64,000 bases of DNA from Desulfosporosinus sp. OT (GTDB lineage: Bacteria > Bacillota > Desulfitobacteriia > Desulfitobacteriales > Desulfitobacteriaceae): assembly GCF_000224515.1 (NCBI RefSeq), contig NZ_AGAF01000172.1, positions 1 through 64,000 on the forward strand. The letters run 5' to 3'. The notes beneath the pieces were generated by a model. That model was not told the DNA's origin. It did no database searches and saw only the letters and a program-made list of their open reading frames with translations. Position numbers and translations under genes: made by a program. The number at the start of each line of letters is the position of its first letter. Position 1 is the first letter of the stretch. This document shows, one piece after another, positions 42,158 to 51,568 of the stretch.

Positions 42158-42183
42158 ATTGTAACAGGTTATTGTAACAGGTT
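42158..42183. repeat. Perfect 13-bp tandem duplication
   Basis: ATTGTAACAGGTT occurs twice without a gap in the leader of the FnIII-cytochrome gene. It may be a paired protein site or a slipped duplication. Confidence 0.6.
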
Positions 42184-42259
42184 ATCTATTGGCTTTTGAG
42201 TGAAAGAAGAACGCATGCGTCCAAAGGGCATTATTTATTCAAAAAGGTCGTGGTAAATA

Positions 42260-43543
42260 ATGGGTATCTTTTCAAAGCTCTGTCTGGGAATTCTCTTTTT
42301 TGCTGTTTTTATATGTCTGTCTTCCTCTTGGTCCAATCAAGTAGTTAGAGCCGATGTTTTACAAGGCATCAACAATGTCTCAGTCGACATTGCGGCACCG
42401 GAAAACCAGCCGCTTAATACGAGTCGGATCTCACTAGCTTGGCCAGCGGTGTCGCCAGTCAACGGTGGAGTTATTAGCTACGATATTGAAAAGAGTACCG
42501 ACGGTGGATTAACGTTTGTGTTGTTGGCTAATATTACTGCAGCAAACTGGACAGATAATAATGTTGGTCAAGGGGTGCCGAATTATACTAACATCATATA
42601 TCGCCTCCGGAGCAAAGAGACCGTGGGAGAAACTACTACAATCAGCGCTTATAGCAGGCCGGTTAATGTCTTCCCTCCGGACATTAATGTTCATGACAAC
42701 TATATGAGTAATACGAATCTCTGTAAGACGTGTCATATTACGCACAATGGAAAAACAGAACAACTCCTCAATGTGCCGACGGCATCAGCCTTATGTCTTA
42801 CTTGCCATGAGGGGTTAACAAATTCCAAATATGATGTGGTCAATGGCTATACTAAGACTGCAGATGGTGTTGCACGTTCTTTAGGTGGATCGTTTGGGCA
42901 TAATGGAATTGATGGAGATGTTTGGGCAGGTGGGTCAACGACATCTACCCATAACGTCGATGAGACTACGGCTGTTTCAGCACCGGGTGGGATGAACGCC
43001 AGTCAACCTATGGGTTGTACAACTTGCCACAGTGGGCATGCTACGGGTAACTACCGCATGCTGAGAAATACTATTTCTGTTCCTAGTGCGCCGAATATCT
43101 TGACTCCAGTCAATGTTAGTGTGGTTGCGGGCGCCAAGGCTAACGATCCAAGTTCAGGTGAGACTCCAGTGTATATCTCCGGGATAGAAAGTCTTTGCCA
43201 GAGTTGTCACTCTGACTATACTGCCGCTGCTGGAGCTGGTGGGAGTGGCCCAGCGGCACCGACCGCATCACAGTATAGTACGCCCGGAGTGTATCGCCAT
43301 CCTGTAAATATTGCACCAGCTGATAAATCTTTAACGACAACGCTGCCTCTGGAAGGAACAGCCAGGGACAATACGGATAAAATGACGTGTCTTACTTGCC
43401 ACTATTCCCATGGTTCAACGGTTAAAGATGCTAATGTTTCTACCGTAGTGACAGGTGATGGAACAAGCCTTCAAACGACCGTATCAACTGATTTAAAAAG
43501 AATGGATGGCATGAAGGTGTGTGAAGACTGCCATAAAAAATGA
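42260..43543 (+). CDS. Fibronectin type III domain plus hexaheme cytochrome c
   Basis: A 427-residue exported protein. After a signal-type helix (residues 4-24) comes one FnIII domain (residues about 30-140, with ISYDIEKSTDGG), then six CxxCH sites: CKTCHITH, CLTCHEG, CTTCHSGH, CQSCHSDY, CLTCHYSHG, CEDCH. This order and the residues around the sites match the secreted hexaheme protein at 39116 but without its long insert. The FnIII domain may bind the cell wall or surface partners. It ends in a charged tail soon after the last heme. The next frame begins 64 bases further on. Confidence 0.86.
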   Translation: MGIFSKLCLGILFFAVFICLSSSWSNQVVRADVLQGINNVSVDIAAPENQPLNTSRISLAWPAVSPVNGGVISYDIEKSTDGGLTFVLLANITAANWTDNNVGQGVPNYTNIIYRLRSKETVGETTTISAYSRPVNVFPPDINVHDNYMSNTNLCKTCHITHNGKTEQLLNVPTASALCLTCHEGLTNSKYDVVNGYTKTADGVARSLGGSFGHNGIDGDVWAGGSTTSTHNVDETTAVSAPGGMNASQPMGCTTCHSGHATGNYRMLRNTISVPSAPNILTPVNVSVVAGAKANDPSSGETPVYISGIESLCQSCHSDYTAAAGAGGSGPAAPTASQYSTPGVYRHPVNIAPADKSLTTTLPLEGTARDNTDKMTCLTCHYSHGSTVKDANVSTVVTGDGTSLQTTVSTDLKRMDGMKVCEDCHKK

Positions 43544-43607
43544 GGATTATTATAAGAGCAATTATGAAGCAAAAATACTGGCCCTGTTAGTGAGAGGGGG
43601 GAATGAA

Positions 43608-45404
43608 GTGAGCGCTAAAAATTATTTTAGCATTACCTTAATTACAACTCTAATAATTATTCTAATTAACTCTCCTTCTCCTGTCTATGCGACATCGGGA
43701 ACAGCAACCGTAATCTCCACTCTCCCAGCCTCTGGACAAACGCAGGTAGACCCTGAGAGCGCTATTTATGTTACGTTTGACCTGGCCATGGATCCAGCAA
43801 CCTTTACACCGGCAAATTGCAAGTTAACAGTTAAAAATTCTACACAACAAGTTAATCTATTAAGTATTCACTATGAGGCTACAAACCCTACGAATACTAA
43901 CCCGTCGAATCCTATAGCTGTGCTGATTCCAGCAGCTCCACTCAAGTTATCGACAGATTATCAGGTCATTCTAACAACGGGTGTACAGGATAGTAATAAT
44001 ACTCCTTTGGTTCAAGATTATACTTGGTCCTTTAAAACGGCTGATTCTCCGCAAGCTGTAGTTCCTTCCGTTATTTTGACGACGCCATTGCCTGGGGATT
44101 CTATGGTTAGCTTGAGCAAGCTCATTCAAGCTAGTTTTAATCATGATATGGACTCAAGAACTATTAATAATTCTACCTTTGTCCTTAAAGATTCAGTGGG
44201 CAATCCAGTAGCTGCACAAAGCATTTCATATGACCTACAAACTCGAACGGCTAAATTTACACCAACGACAAATCTAAAACCCAATGAAAACTATCAAGTG
44301 ATGATTACCAAAGATGTTAAAGAAACAAATAAAGATATAAATGGAAATGAAATACCGCTAGCCCAGGATTTCAATTGGTCATTCACAACCGGTACGACCC
44401 CTTATTTTAGTCCGCATGGTAACTACATCGCCAATAGTGCTGCCTGCAAATCTTGTCATCAAACCCACACAGCTGAAGGCAAGGGACTTCTAAACAAAAG
44501 TACCCAGACCCAAGTATGTTATACCTGTCATGATGGTTCTGGAAGCAGTACTAACATCAGGCAAATAATGAATCCATCCATAGAGTCGCTCAGCAAGACT
44601 CAAAGTTATCATCCGATTATGGATACCGGAAACCCTAACGTTCCAAGTACACTGCAGTGTACAGATTGCCATAATCCGCATGGTGATCAAAATAAGCAGG
44701 GAGAGGATTATCCAAACTTACTTCGTGCTTCAGACGGCACGACGACCGCTTATCAAGGGGTCGACTTCTGTATCGTCTGCCATAACTCAAAGGATTCCAA
44801 GGGATGGGATAAATCTGCTTTTAAGTCATCAATTCATTATGATCAGGGAATTGATTGCAGTACTTGTCATGCCTCACACAGTTCAGCTAATCCAAATTTG
44901 AACGTCCAATCAGCTAATAATCAATGTTTGAGTTGCCATACAACTGTCAAGATTGACTTTTCACAAACGTATCGCCACCAGGCTGAGTGTGCCAATTGTC
45001 ATGACCCTCATACACTCACAACTGGTAATATTACATTAAGTCCAGGCAATGAGTTGTGTTTTAAATGTCATGCCTCAACCCAATATGGAACTCCGAGTCA
45101 ATCAGATAATACCTCTTCTGGTTTCTCGAACGCTTTGCAACCAAATCTCCATAACTTTTCAGGCAGTTCTGGAGGGCATGTGGGACTTGATTGTTCTTCA
45201 TGTCATGTATTAGTATCCCATGGATATTTCAGGAAAGGGTTGGTCGGCTCTACCAATGATAATAATCCTTTAGTTGGTGAAAACAACAAGATTACAGACA
45301 TTGATAGTGGCGCAGAGACTGGTCTGTGGCAGCATGTCTCATGTACAACGTCTTGTCACATACCTGAACCTGTAAACGAGCCAATTTATGATTCTGGAGC
45401 GTGA
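43608..45404 (+). CDS. Two Ig-like (Big_5) domains plus multiheme cytochrome c
   Basis: A 598-residue exported protein: signal peptide (residues about 1-28), two bacterial Ig-like domains of the Big_5 type (each with an ATFD/ASFN strand and ending in WSFKT or WSFTT), then nine CxxCH sites and one CxxxCH site near the C-terminus (CTTSCH). Heme neighbourhoods such as CKSCHQTH and CTDCHNPHG resemble the two hexaheme proteins. Big_5 domains often mediate surface attachment. GTG 43608, seven bases after GGGGGG, gives a proper signal peptide; the longer frame from 43521 adds an odd tail. Confidence 0.85.
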   Translation: MSAKNYFSITLITTLIIILINSPSPVYATSGTATVISTLPASGQTQVDPESAIYVTFDLAMDPATFTPANCKLTVKNSTQQVNLLSIHYEATNPTNTNPSNPIAVLIPAAPLKLSTDYQVILTTGVQDSNNTPLVQDYTWSFKTADSPQAVVPSVILTTPLPGDSMVSLSKLIQASFNHDMDSRTINNSTFVLKDSVGNPVAAQSISYDLQTRTAKFTPTTNLKPNENYQVMITKDVKETNKDINGNEIPLAQDFNWSFTTGTTPYFSPHGNYIANSAACKSCHQTHTAEGKGLLNKSTQTQVCYTCHDGSGSSTNIRQIMNPSIESLSKTQSYHPIMDTGNPNVPSTLQCTDCHNPHGDQNKQGEDYPNLLRASDGTTTAYQGVDFCIVCHNSKDSKGWDKSAFKSSIHYDQGIDCSTCHASHSSANPNLNVQSANNQCLSCHTTVKIDFSQTYRHQAECANCHDPHTLTTGNITLSPGNELCFKCHASTQYGTPSQSDNTSSGFSNALQPNLHNFSGSSGGHVGLDCSSCHVLVSHGYFRKGLVGSTNDNNPLVGENNKITDIDSGAETGLWQHVSCTTSCHIPEPVNEPIYDSGA

Positions 45405-45505
45405 GATAGTTGCTCTGTCACATGTGTTTTATAAGAAAAATTTAGCTTTTAGGGCAAAGCTGTTGAAAACAGCGATTTTTTCAATGAGTCAGTTCTGATT
45501 TTTTA

Positions 45506-45540
45506 AGAGGACTACCCTTACCAAAGTGTAGCCTCTTTCT
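45506..45540 (+). terminator. Terminator of the cytochrome cluster
   Basis: AGAGGACTAC pairs with GTAGCCTCT (one bulge) and is followed by TTTCT. It lies about 100 bases past the stop. Confidence 0.65.
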
Positions 45541-45574
45541 ATATGTCTTTAAAATTAATGAATAAATTATTAAA

Positions 45575-45588
45575 ATGAATGCATTCAT
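45575..45588. promoter_or_regulatory. Palindromic operator candidate 1 for the TetR gene
   Basis: ATGAATGCATTCAT is a perfect 14-base palindrome containing TGAA-N4-TTCA, located upstream of the promoter. Confidence 0.55.
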
Positions 45589-45601
45589 GGGGCTGTTGTC
45601 A

Positions 45602-45630
45602 TTGACACTCTCAGTACTTGTAAATATAAT
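45602..45630 (+). promoter_or_regulatory. Sigma-A promoter of the TetR gene
   Basis: TTGACA and TATAAT are both exact consensus and separated by 17 bases, so this should be a strong promoter unless repressed. Confidence 0.85.
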
Positions 45631-45635
45631 AAAAA

Positions 45636-45647
45636 TGAACATATTCA
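45636..45647. promoter_or_regulatory. Palindromic operator candidate 2 for the TetR gene
   Basis: TGAACATATTCA repeats the TGAA-N4-TTCA pattern of the first site and lies right over the expected transcription start, a good position for autorepression. Confidence 0.55.
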
Positions 45648-45701
45648 GTATTTGAGTTCGTTCATATTCTTGGGAGAAAAAAATCTTCGGGTGGTGGTAA
45701 A

Positions 45702-46292
45702 ATGCAGCAAGAAATTAGTAGACGTGAGAGGAAAAAATTAAAGACCAAAAAGACTATCTCTGAAATGTCTTTAAAATTATTTTACAAAAAAGGACTAAAT
45801 GAAACGACTGTAGCAGAGATAATGGAGGAAGCAGACCTTGGAACGGGTACTTTTTATAATTACTTCGAGTCCAAGGAAGCGATTCTGAAATACTGCCTTG
45901 CTGAAAGAGTTGCCAATGCTCAACAAACCCTTGAAGATATTTATACTTCAGGTGCTAACGCAACCAAAAAAATATCCCAAATGCTACAAGTCGTAGGAAA
46001 AACCTATGAAGAAAACCAGCCACTAATAGGTTTATATATGAACTTTTACCGAAATAGTGAAAATGTTGATAGAAAGGCACCTCATGGTCTTAGATTTAAA
46101 GAGATCCTATCCAGTATCATCTTAGAAGGACAAGCTAATAATGAGCTCAGGCGAGACATCCCCCCTTCTATAATTAATGAGATGTTTTCAGGAATTCTTC
46201 AGTCTACAATGGGCAGTAACCTGGAACTTCCCTTTATGGAAAATATCAATCATAAACTTTCTTTACTCTTAGAAGGTGTTATTAAGAAGTAA
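45702..46292 (+). CDS. TetR/AcrR-family transcriptional regulator
   Basis: A 196-residue regulator. The N-terminal helix-turn-helix (residues about 14-60) shows TVAEIMEEADLGTGTFYNYF, the classic TetR signature; the C-terminal helical domain binds an unknown ligand. It is flanked by cytochrome genes and cytochrome c assembly genes, so it may control one or both. The promoter is consensus and bracketed by two matching palindromes, which suggests autorepression. The effector cannot be predicted. Confidence 0.88.
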   Translation: MQQEISRRERKKLKTKKTISEMSLKLFYKKGLNETTVAEIMEEADLGTGTFYNYFESKEAILKYCLAERVANAQQTLEDIYTSGANATKKISQMLQVVGKTYEENQPLIGLYMNFYRNSENVDRKAPHGLRFKEILSSIILEGQANNELRRDIPPSIINEMFSGILQSTMGSNLELPFMENINHKLSLLLEGVIKK

Positions 46293-46382
46293 GAGGCTAG
46301 TTAAGGGTATTGATTGAATATCGCATATAACGATAAAGTTGTGCAAATAATACAACGATAGGTCTTAGACTTAGGAGGGCAA

Positions 46383-47699
46383 ATGATGGTTGAAGATTCG
46401 AAGAGTTTAACAGACCGGCTCTGGGGAGCCTTTAGTTCAATGAAGCTCGGGCTAGCCTTGTTGGGCATTATTGCTTTTGTCGCAGGAATAGGAACATTAA
46501 TACCCCAGACCGAGCAAGATCCTGAAAAAGCTAAAGCTGTGGGCCAACTATGGCAAACGATGGGGTTTACACATCTTTATAATACCTTTTGGTTTCGCTT
46601 GTTGTTGGGCTTTTTATGTATCAATCTCATTGTGTGTAGTCTTCAGCGACTGGGTGGTATTTATCGTCGGACGTTTAAACTAACGCCGCCATCTAATCTG
46701 GCCCGAGTTCCGCAAAAAACGAGAAAAGTGGTTCAAGGTGAGTTGGTCCCATTGCGGGAATCGGTCCAGGAAGTCTTAAAACAAAAAGGATATCGTTTGA
46801 CGCTTAACGACCAAGGCAATTCTTGGAGTTTCATTGCCGTAAAACGTCGCTTAGGGAACTGGGGATCGTTCATCACCCATCTTTCGTTTGTAGTTTTAGT
46901 CATTGGAGCCTTGTTAGGTTCTATCTTAGGATTTAAAGGATACTTCATGGCGGGGGCTGGTAATACTCTCTCGATTCAAGCAATTCAGCTATCCAAGGGG
47001 CAGGTCACAGATACATTTAGTGTTCGCATTAATTCTGCTGAGGATCGGATGTTGCCTAACGGTGAACGCGATAATTGGTATACGGATATGAGCATTCTAG
47101 AAAATGGACAAGAAGTGGCAAGAAAGACCTTGTCGGTGAACCATCCCTTTGCTTATAAGGGAGTTACCTTCTATCAAGCGAATTTTGCCAATGGTGCCAG
47201 CTTTACGGCAGATATGAATGGTCAAAAAACTCCGGTCATTTTACAGGATCAGGGACAGGGTTATTATCAGGCGCCAGGAACTGACCTATATCTCGTAACC
47301 GCAATTGATCCGAGTTCGTCTTCACAAAAGGCAGACGTTCTTTTTCAAATATATAAAGGTAGCGGAGCAGACCCGATCCAATCTGGAAAGCTTTCGTCCG
47401 GGCAAACGGTCGATGTGCAAGGAAAATATAAATTAACGTTTAATGGTTTAGCCGGATTTACCGGGTTACAAGTCAAGAAGGATCCGGGTGTTGCTGTTAT
47501 TTGGCTAGGTTGTGGGCTGTTGCTGGGAGGATTACTGCTTTCCTTTTACTGGCAACCCGTGGTTCTTTCGGGGATTCTTCAATCCGAAAACGAAATAAAA
47601 GGAACCTTAACAGTGGGAGTTTTATCTGGTAAGGCGACAGTTAGTACCCGCGAAGCTTTAGAACAATTTGTTAGTTCTGTCACAAAAATGTTGAGATAA
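46383..47699 (+). CDS. resB: Cytochrome c biogenesis protein ResB/Ccs1
   Basis: A 438-residue ResB protein. Three N-terminal membrane helices, including LGLALLGIIAFVAGIGTLIPQ near residues 22-42 and the SFITHLSFVVLVIGALLG region, surround a large external domain; a fourth helix lies near residues 365-390. ResB and CcsB form the system II apparatus that moves heme and ligates it to CxxCH outside the membrane. ATG 46386 could also serve; AGGAGGG lies just upstream. This gene fits the demand of about 46 heme sites coded nearby. Confidence 0.92.
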   Translation: MMVEDSKSLTDRLWGAFSSMKLGLALLGIIAFVAGIGTLIPQTEQDPEKAKAVGQLWQTMGFTHLYNTFWFRLLLGFLCINLIVCSLQRLGGIYRRTFKLTPPSNLARVPQKTRKVVQGELVPLRESVQEVLKQKGYRLTLNDQGNSWSFIAVKRRLGNWGSFITHLSFVVLVIGALLGSILGFKGYFMAGAGNTLSIQAIQLSKGQVTDTFSVRINSAEDRMLPNGERDNWYTDMSILENGQEVARKTLSVNHPFAYKGVTFYQANFANGASFTADMNGQKTPVILQDQGQGYYQAPGTDLYLVTAIDPSSSSQKADVLFQIYKGSGADPIQSGKLSSGQTVDVQGKYKLTFNGLAGFTGLQVKKDPGVAVIWLGCGLLLGGLLLSFYWQPVVLSGILQSENEIKGTLTVGVLSGKATVSTREALEQFVSSVTKMLR

Positions 47700-47714
47700 C
47701 GAGGAGGGTACGGT

Positions 47715-48566
47715 ATGTTAGAGAGCCTCGAAACAAGTATGTTTTATATTTTAGTAATGGCTTGTACCTTATGTATGGTGTTGTACTGGGTTTGGTTAGG
47801 CACTAAAAAAGAATTTGTTGGGCGTTTAGCAACGTCTCTTACGATCATTGCAGTAATCGCCAGCACTGTTGCCATCATCCTTAGGATGATCACGTCAGGT
47901 CATCCGCCACTTTCCAATGGCTATGAATTCCTCTTGACGTTTTGTTTGGGAATTATGGCTGTTTATCTGTACGCTGAATTTCGCTATAAACTCAGGTCCC
48001 TTGGCGCCTTTGTTATGCCTATTCCTTTCCTGCTTTTGATGTTCATTATTATGAGTATGGGGCCTGAAGAAAGAATTGCTCAAGCCGTGCCTCCAGCACT
48101 GAAGAGCCAATGGCTCACATTTCATGTGATCACGGCAATGTTTGCCTACGGTGCCTTTGCTGTATCTTTCGGGTTGGGGATTATGTATCTGCTTAAACTT
48201 AGTAAAGAAGACACCGGAAAAAAAGCCAGCCCGCAGGGGATTGTCTCGCGTTTCCCTGCGTTAGAAATACTAGATGAACTGGCCTATAAAGTTGTTGGAT
48301 TTGCCTTCCCGCTTTTGACGCTCTGCATTATTACCGGCGCAATATGGGCAAATTATGCTTGGGGAACCTACTGGTCTTGGGACCCCAAAGAAACCTGGTC
48401 TTTGATCACCTGGATTATTTATGCAGGTTACTTGCATGCTCGGTTGATGTATGGCTGGAAAGGAAAAAGAGCTGCGTGGATGGCTGTCTTTGGTTTCGCA
48501 GCAGTATTATTTACGTTCTTTGGAGTTAACTACTTCTTACCAGGATTACACTCATACGCCCAATAA
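47715..48566 (+). CDS. ccsB: Cytochrome c biogenesis protein CcsB/ResC (CcsA-type)
   Basis: A 283-residue membrane protein with about eight helices. The tryptophan-rich WWD-type heme motif appears as WGTYWSWDPKETWSLITW near residues 215-232, and His residues at the helix ends bind the transported heme. It is the ResB partner, starting 15 bases after the resB stop with GAGGAGGG. It would act in the cytoplasmic membrane and deliver heme to the multiheme proteins. Confidence 0.92.
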   Translation: MLESLETSMFYILVMACTLCMVLYWVWLGTKKEFVGRLATSLTIIAVIASTVAIILRMITSGHPPLSNGYEFLLTFCLGIMAVYLYAEFRYKLRSLGAFVMPIPFLLLMFIIMSMGPEERIAQAVPPALKSQWLTFHVITAMFAYGAFAVSFGLGIMYLLKLSKEDTGKKASPQGIVSRFPALEILDELAYKVVGFAFPLLTLCIITGAIWANYAWGTYWSWDPKETWSLITWIIYAGYLHARLMYGWKGKRAAWMAVFGFAAVLFTFFGVNYFLPGLHSYAQ

Positions 48567-48696
48567 TTTAAATTTGGCAGAACAGGTAGTATTTATTTAT
48601 TAATTTATAACCAGGTAGATATTTTAATTATAATAGGGAAAATGTTAGAATAATGAGTCGAACAAGTATGAAAGTTAGAGAAGGTGACTATTTTTC

Positions 48697-49335
48697 ATGC
48701 CAAAGTATTATCCCTTATTTATGGATGTAGAAGCTCAGCCAGTTTTGGTTGTTGGGGGTGGAAGTATAGCTTTAAGAAAAGTTCAGACCCTCATGGATCA
48801 TGGGGCCAAAGTTCATATTGTCTCCCCACAGCTCATTCCGGAATTGAAGGCACTGATCAATGATAATTCTTGTCTTTGGTCAGAAAAGGAATACTCGATA
48901 GATGATATTCAAGAGGCTATCTTAGTTTTTTCATGTACTGAAAAAGAGGAAGTTAATGCTAAAGTGTCCAGCGATGCTAAAGCCCTCCATCGACCAGTCA
49001 ATGTCGTTGATGATCCTGAAAAATGTAGTTTTATTGTTCCGTCGATCATGGAACAAGGCGATTTGAAAATTGCTGTATCCACTGGAGGCAGCAGTCCCAT
49101 TGTAGCCAGGCAAGTCCGCGCAGAGCTGCAAGCTCAATATGGCCAAGAAATGGCAGAATATCTTACTCTACTGAAAACTTGGCGAAATAAAGCTAAGTTT
49201 AGCTTGTCGCCTGAAAAAAGAAGTATCTTTTGGGGTAGGGCCACAGACGGCGAAGTGAGGAAACTCATCAAGAACCAGCAATTAACTGAAGCAGAAGGAG
49301 TGGTTGAGAAGTGTTTCCTGTCGCTATTGGATTAA
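48697..49335 (+). CDS. Precorrin-2 dehydrogenase/siroheme synthase Met8-type
   Basis: A 212-residue NAD-dependent enzyme of the CysG-N/Met8 group. VVGGGSIALRKVQTLMDHGA near residues 10-30 is the Rossmann motif; the PSIMEQGDLKIAVSTGGSSP segment near residues 113-132 is the typical active-site region. It oxidises precorrin-2 to sirohydrochlorin and may also insert iron. It opens the heme operon. An AT-rich stretch with TATAAT at 48629-48634 could be its promoter. Its end overlaps the hemA start by 25 bases. Confidence 0.9.
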   Translation: MPKYYPLFMDVEAQPVLVVGGGSIALRKVQTLMDHGAKVHIVSPQLIPELKALINDNSCLWSEKEYSIDDIQEAILVFSCTEKEEVNAKVSSDAKALHRPVNVVDDPEKCSFIVPSIMEQGDLKIAVSTGGSSPIVARQVRAELQAQYGQEMAEYLTLLKTWRNKAKFSLSPEKRSIFWGRATDGEVRKLIKNQQLTEAEGVVEKCFLSLLD

Positions 49336-50651
49336 ATCATCGAAGTGCGCCAGTCGAAATTCGAGAAAAAATGAGCTTTCATCCCTCCCAAATGCCCCAT
49401 ATTTTAAGAGAACTTAAAAGTTATCCGGGACTCGAAGGAGTTGTGATTCTTAGCACCTGTAACCGAACTGAGGTTTATGCGGCAACAACAGATGTTGAAA
49501 TTGGGATTCGTTCTATTAAGGATTTTCTCGCTAACCACCATAGAGTCGAAGAAAAAGCATTTGAACAGTACTTGCATGTTCATACCCTATATGAAGCTGT
49601 GCGTCACTTGTTTCGTGTAGTTTCTGGCTTAGATTCAATGGTTCGGGGCGAGACTCAAATCCTTGGACAGGTTGGTAATGCTTATCAACAAGCGAATGAC
49701 GCAGAGGTCACGAACAAGACAATCAATGTGCTTTTTCAGACGGCTTTAGCGGTGGGTAAACGCGTACGCACGGATACATTGATTGACCAGCACCCTGTTT
49801 CCATTAGTTATACGGCGGTAGAACTTGCTAAACAACATTTTGGCGAACTCCGTGGCAAAGGAATTTTAATTATGGGCGCCGGAGAAATGAGCACCCTGAC
49901 CGCTAAACACTTGGTTGCCGCAGGGGCTACAACTGTCTTGGTGTCTAACCGCTCTTATGAAAAAGCCGTTAAATTGGCAGAGGAATGTTCTGGACAAGCA
50001 GTACGTTTTGATGATATGGATCAGCACCTTGAGGAAGTGGATATTGTAATTTCGGCAACGGCTTCGACCCATTTTGTCCTCCTACCGGAACGCATGCAGG
50101 AGATCATGACCAAGCGAAAGGGATGTCCAATGCTGCTCATTGATATTGCGGTACCGCGTGATATTCACCCGGATGTGGGGGGGATTCCTCACATAACGTT
50201 ATTCGATATTGATGATTTGCGCGGGGTTGTTGACCGCCATCATCAAGAACGTGAAGTAGCAGCTGCCAACGCAGAAAAGATAGTTGAAGAAGAAATGCTC
50301 CTGTTCCTCAAATGGCATAATTCCTTATCGGTTGTCCCAACAATTTTAGCTTTACAAGAAAAAGGGAAAACGATAAAAGATGCGCTGCTTAATCGTGCAC
50401 TCGAGCGTTTAAGAGGGTTGACACCGAATCAAGAAAAAATCGTTTCCTCAATGGCTAATTCCATCGTTAACCATCTCTTGCATTTACCCATTACGAACCT
50501 CAAAGAGTATGCCAATACAAGCCAAGGCCATCTCTACACTGAAATCTTGCAAAACCTGTTTGATTTGGATGTTGGAGAAGAGGCTAAAGGACATATTTTG
50601 AAAGTCAATGAAACTTCGGGGCAAGTGCACCATCATAGGAGGGCAGAATGA
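49311..50651 (+). CDS. hemA: Glutamyl-tRNA reductase
   Basis: A 446-residue HemA. The catalytic Cys lies in [12 protein letters not shown] near residue 50; [12 protein letters not shown] near residue 110 and the NADPH-binding [13 protein letters not shown] near residue 185 are family marks. It reduces glutamyl-tRNA to glutamate-1-semialdehyde, the first committed step of C5-pathway tetrapyrrole synthesis. GTG 49311 is preceded by AAGGAGTGG. The stop overlaps the hemC start (ATGA). Confidence 0.95.
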   Translation: MFPVAIGLNHRSAPVEIREKMSFHPSQMPHILRELKSYPGLEGVVILSTCNRTEVYAATTDVEIGIRSIKDFLANHHRVEEKAFEQYLHVHTLYEAVRHLFRVVSGLDSMVRGETQILGQVGNAYQQANDAEVTNKTINVLFQTALAVGKRVRTDTLIDQHPVSISYTAVELAKQHFGELRGKGILIMGAGEMSTLTAKHLVAAGATTVLVSNRSYEKAVKLAEECSGQAVRFDDMDQHLEEVDIVISATASTHFVLLPERMQEIMTKRKGCPMLLIDIAVPRDIHPDVGGIPHITLFDIDDLRGVVDRHHQEREVAAANAEKIVEEEMLLFLKWHNSLSVVPTILALQEKGKTIKDALLNRALERLRGLTPNQEKIVSSMANSIVNHLLHLPITNLKEYANTSQGHLYTEILQNLFDLDVGEEAKGHILKVNETSGQVHHHRRAE

Positions 50652-51562
50652 AGAATAATATCCGTATTGGAACTCGGGACAGCCAATTAGCAATGTGGCA
50701 AGCCGAGTGGGTACAAAGTCAACTAACTATGTTTTATCCGCAACTTAAGTTTGAACTTGTCCCTATGAAAACCAAAGGGGATAAGATTTTAGATGTTCCC
50801 CTTTCTAGAATTGGAGATAAAGGTTTATTTACTAAGGAACTGGAACACGGACTTATAAATAATGAACTTGACATGGCTGTTCATAGCCTTAAAGATATGC
50901 CAACCTTATTACCAACAGGGTTAATGATAAGTGCTTATTGTGAACGGGAGGAACCAAGGGACGTTTATTTAAGTAAAAGTGGAATCCGTCTTGAGGAATT
51001 GCCTTCAGGGTCGATCATCGGTACAAGTAGCCTGCGCCGGAAATCGCAACTAAAACACTATCGACCGGATCTTAACTTTATGGATCTGCGCGGGAATCTT
51101 CAAACGCGTTGGAAAAAGTTGCTTGAGTCCGACATGGAGGGAATTGTTCTTGCCGCAGCCGGTGTGAAACGGCTGGGTTGGGAAGAACGAATCACTCAAA
51201 TCCTGTCTGAAGACATGATGCTTTCGGCAGTTGGCCAAGGGTCAATAGCTATAGAAATTGGTGAAAATCGTTCGGACATCCATGAGCTGTTATCGCACTT
51301 GAATCATAGTGATACAGAACAAGCGGTATGTGCCGAGCGTGCATTAATGCGCAAACTTGAGGGTGGCTGTCAAGTCCCCATTGGAGCTTTAGCACAAGTT
51401 ATGGAAGGCCAGATTATTCTGCGAGGGATGGTGGCAAGCTTAGACGGGGAGCGCTTGATCAAAGCGGAAGCCAAAGGTGTCGATCCTGATGAAGTGGGCC
51501 ATGATGCTGCAGGTCGTCTGATTGCCCTAGGGGCCAACGACATACTAGCAGAAATACGATAG
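50648..51562 (+). CDS. hemC: Porphobilinogen deaminase (hydroxymethylbilane synthase)
   Basis: A 304-residue Hem[14 protein letters not shown] opens the protein, SLKDMPT and [11 protein letters not shown] form the substrate region, and the dipyrromethane cofactor Cys lies in [11 protein letters not shown] near residue 240. It joins four porphobilinogens into hydroxymethylbilane. It is translationally coupled to hemA. A structured 520-base gap separates it from cobA-hemD, an unusual break in an otherwise tight operon. Confidence 0.95.
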   Translation: MKNNIRIGTRDSQLAMWQAEWVQSQLTMFYPQLKFELVPMKTKGDKILDVPLSRIGDKGLFTKELEHGLINNELDMAVHSLKDMPTLLPTGLMISAYCEREEPRDVYLSKSGIRLEELPSGSIIGTSSLRRKSQLKHYRPDLNFMDLRGNLQTRWKKLLESDMEGIVLAAAGVKRLGWEERITQILSEDMMLSAVGQGSIAIEIGENRSDIHELLSHLNHSDTEQAVCAERALMRKLEGGCQVPIGALAQVMEGQIILRGMVASLDGERLIKAEAKGVDPDEVGHDAAGRLIALGANDILAEIR

Positions 51563-51568
51563 GGGACT

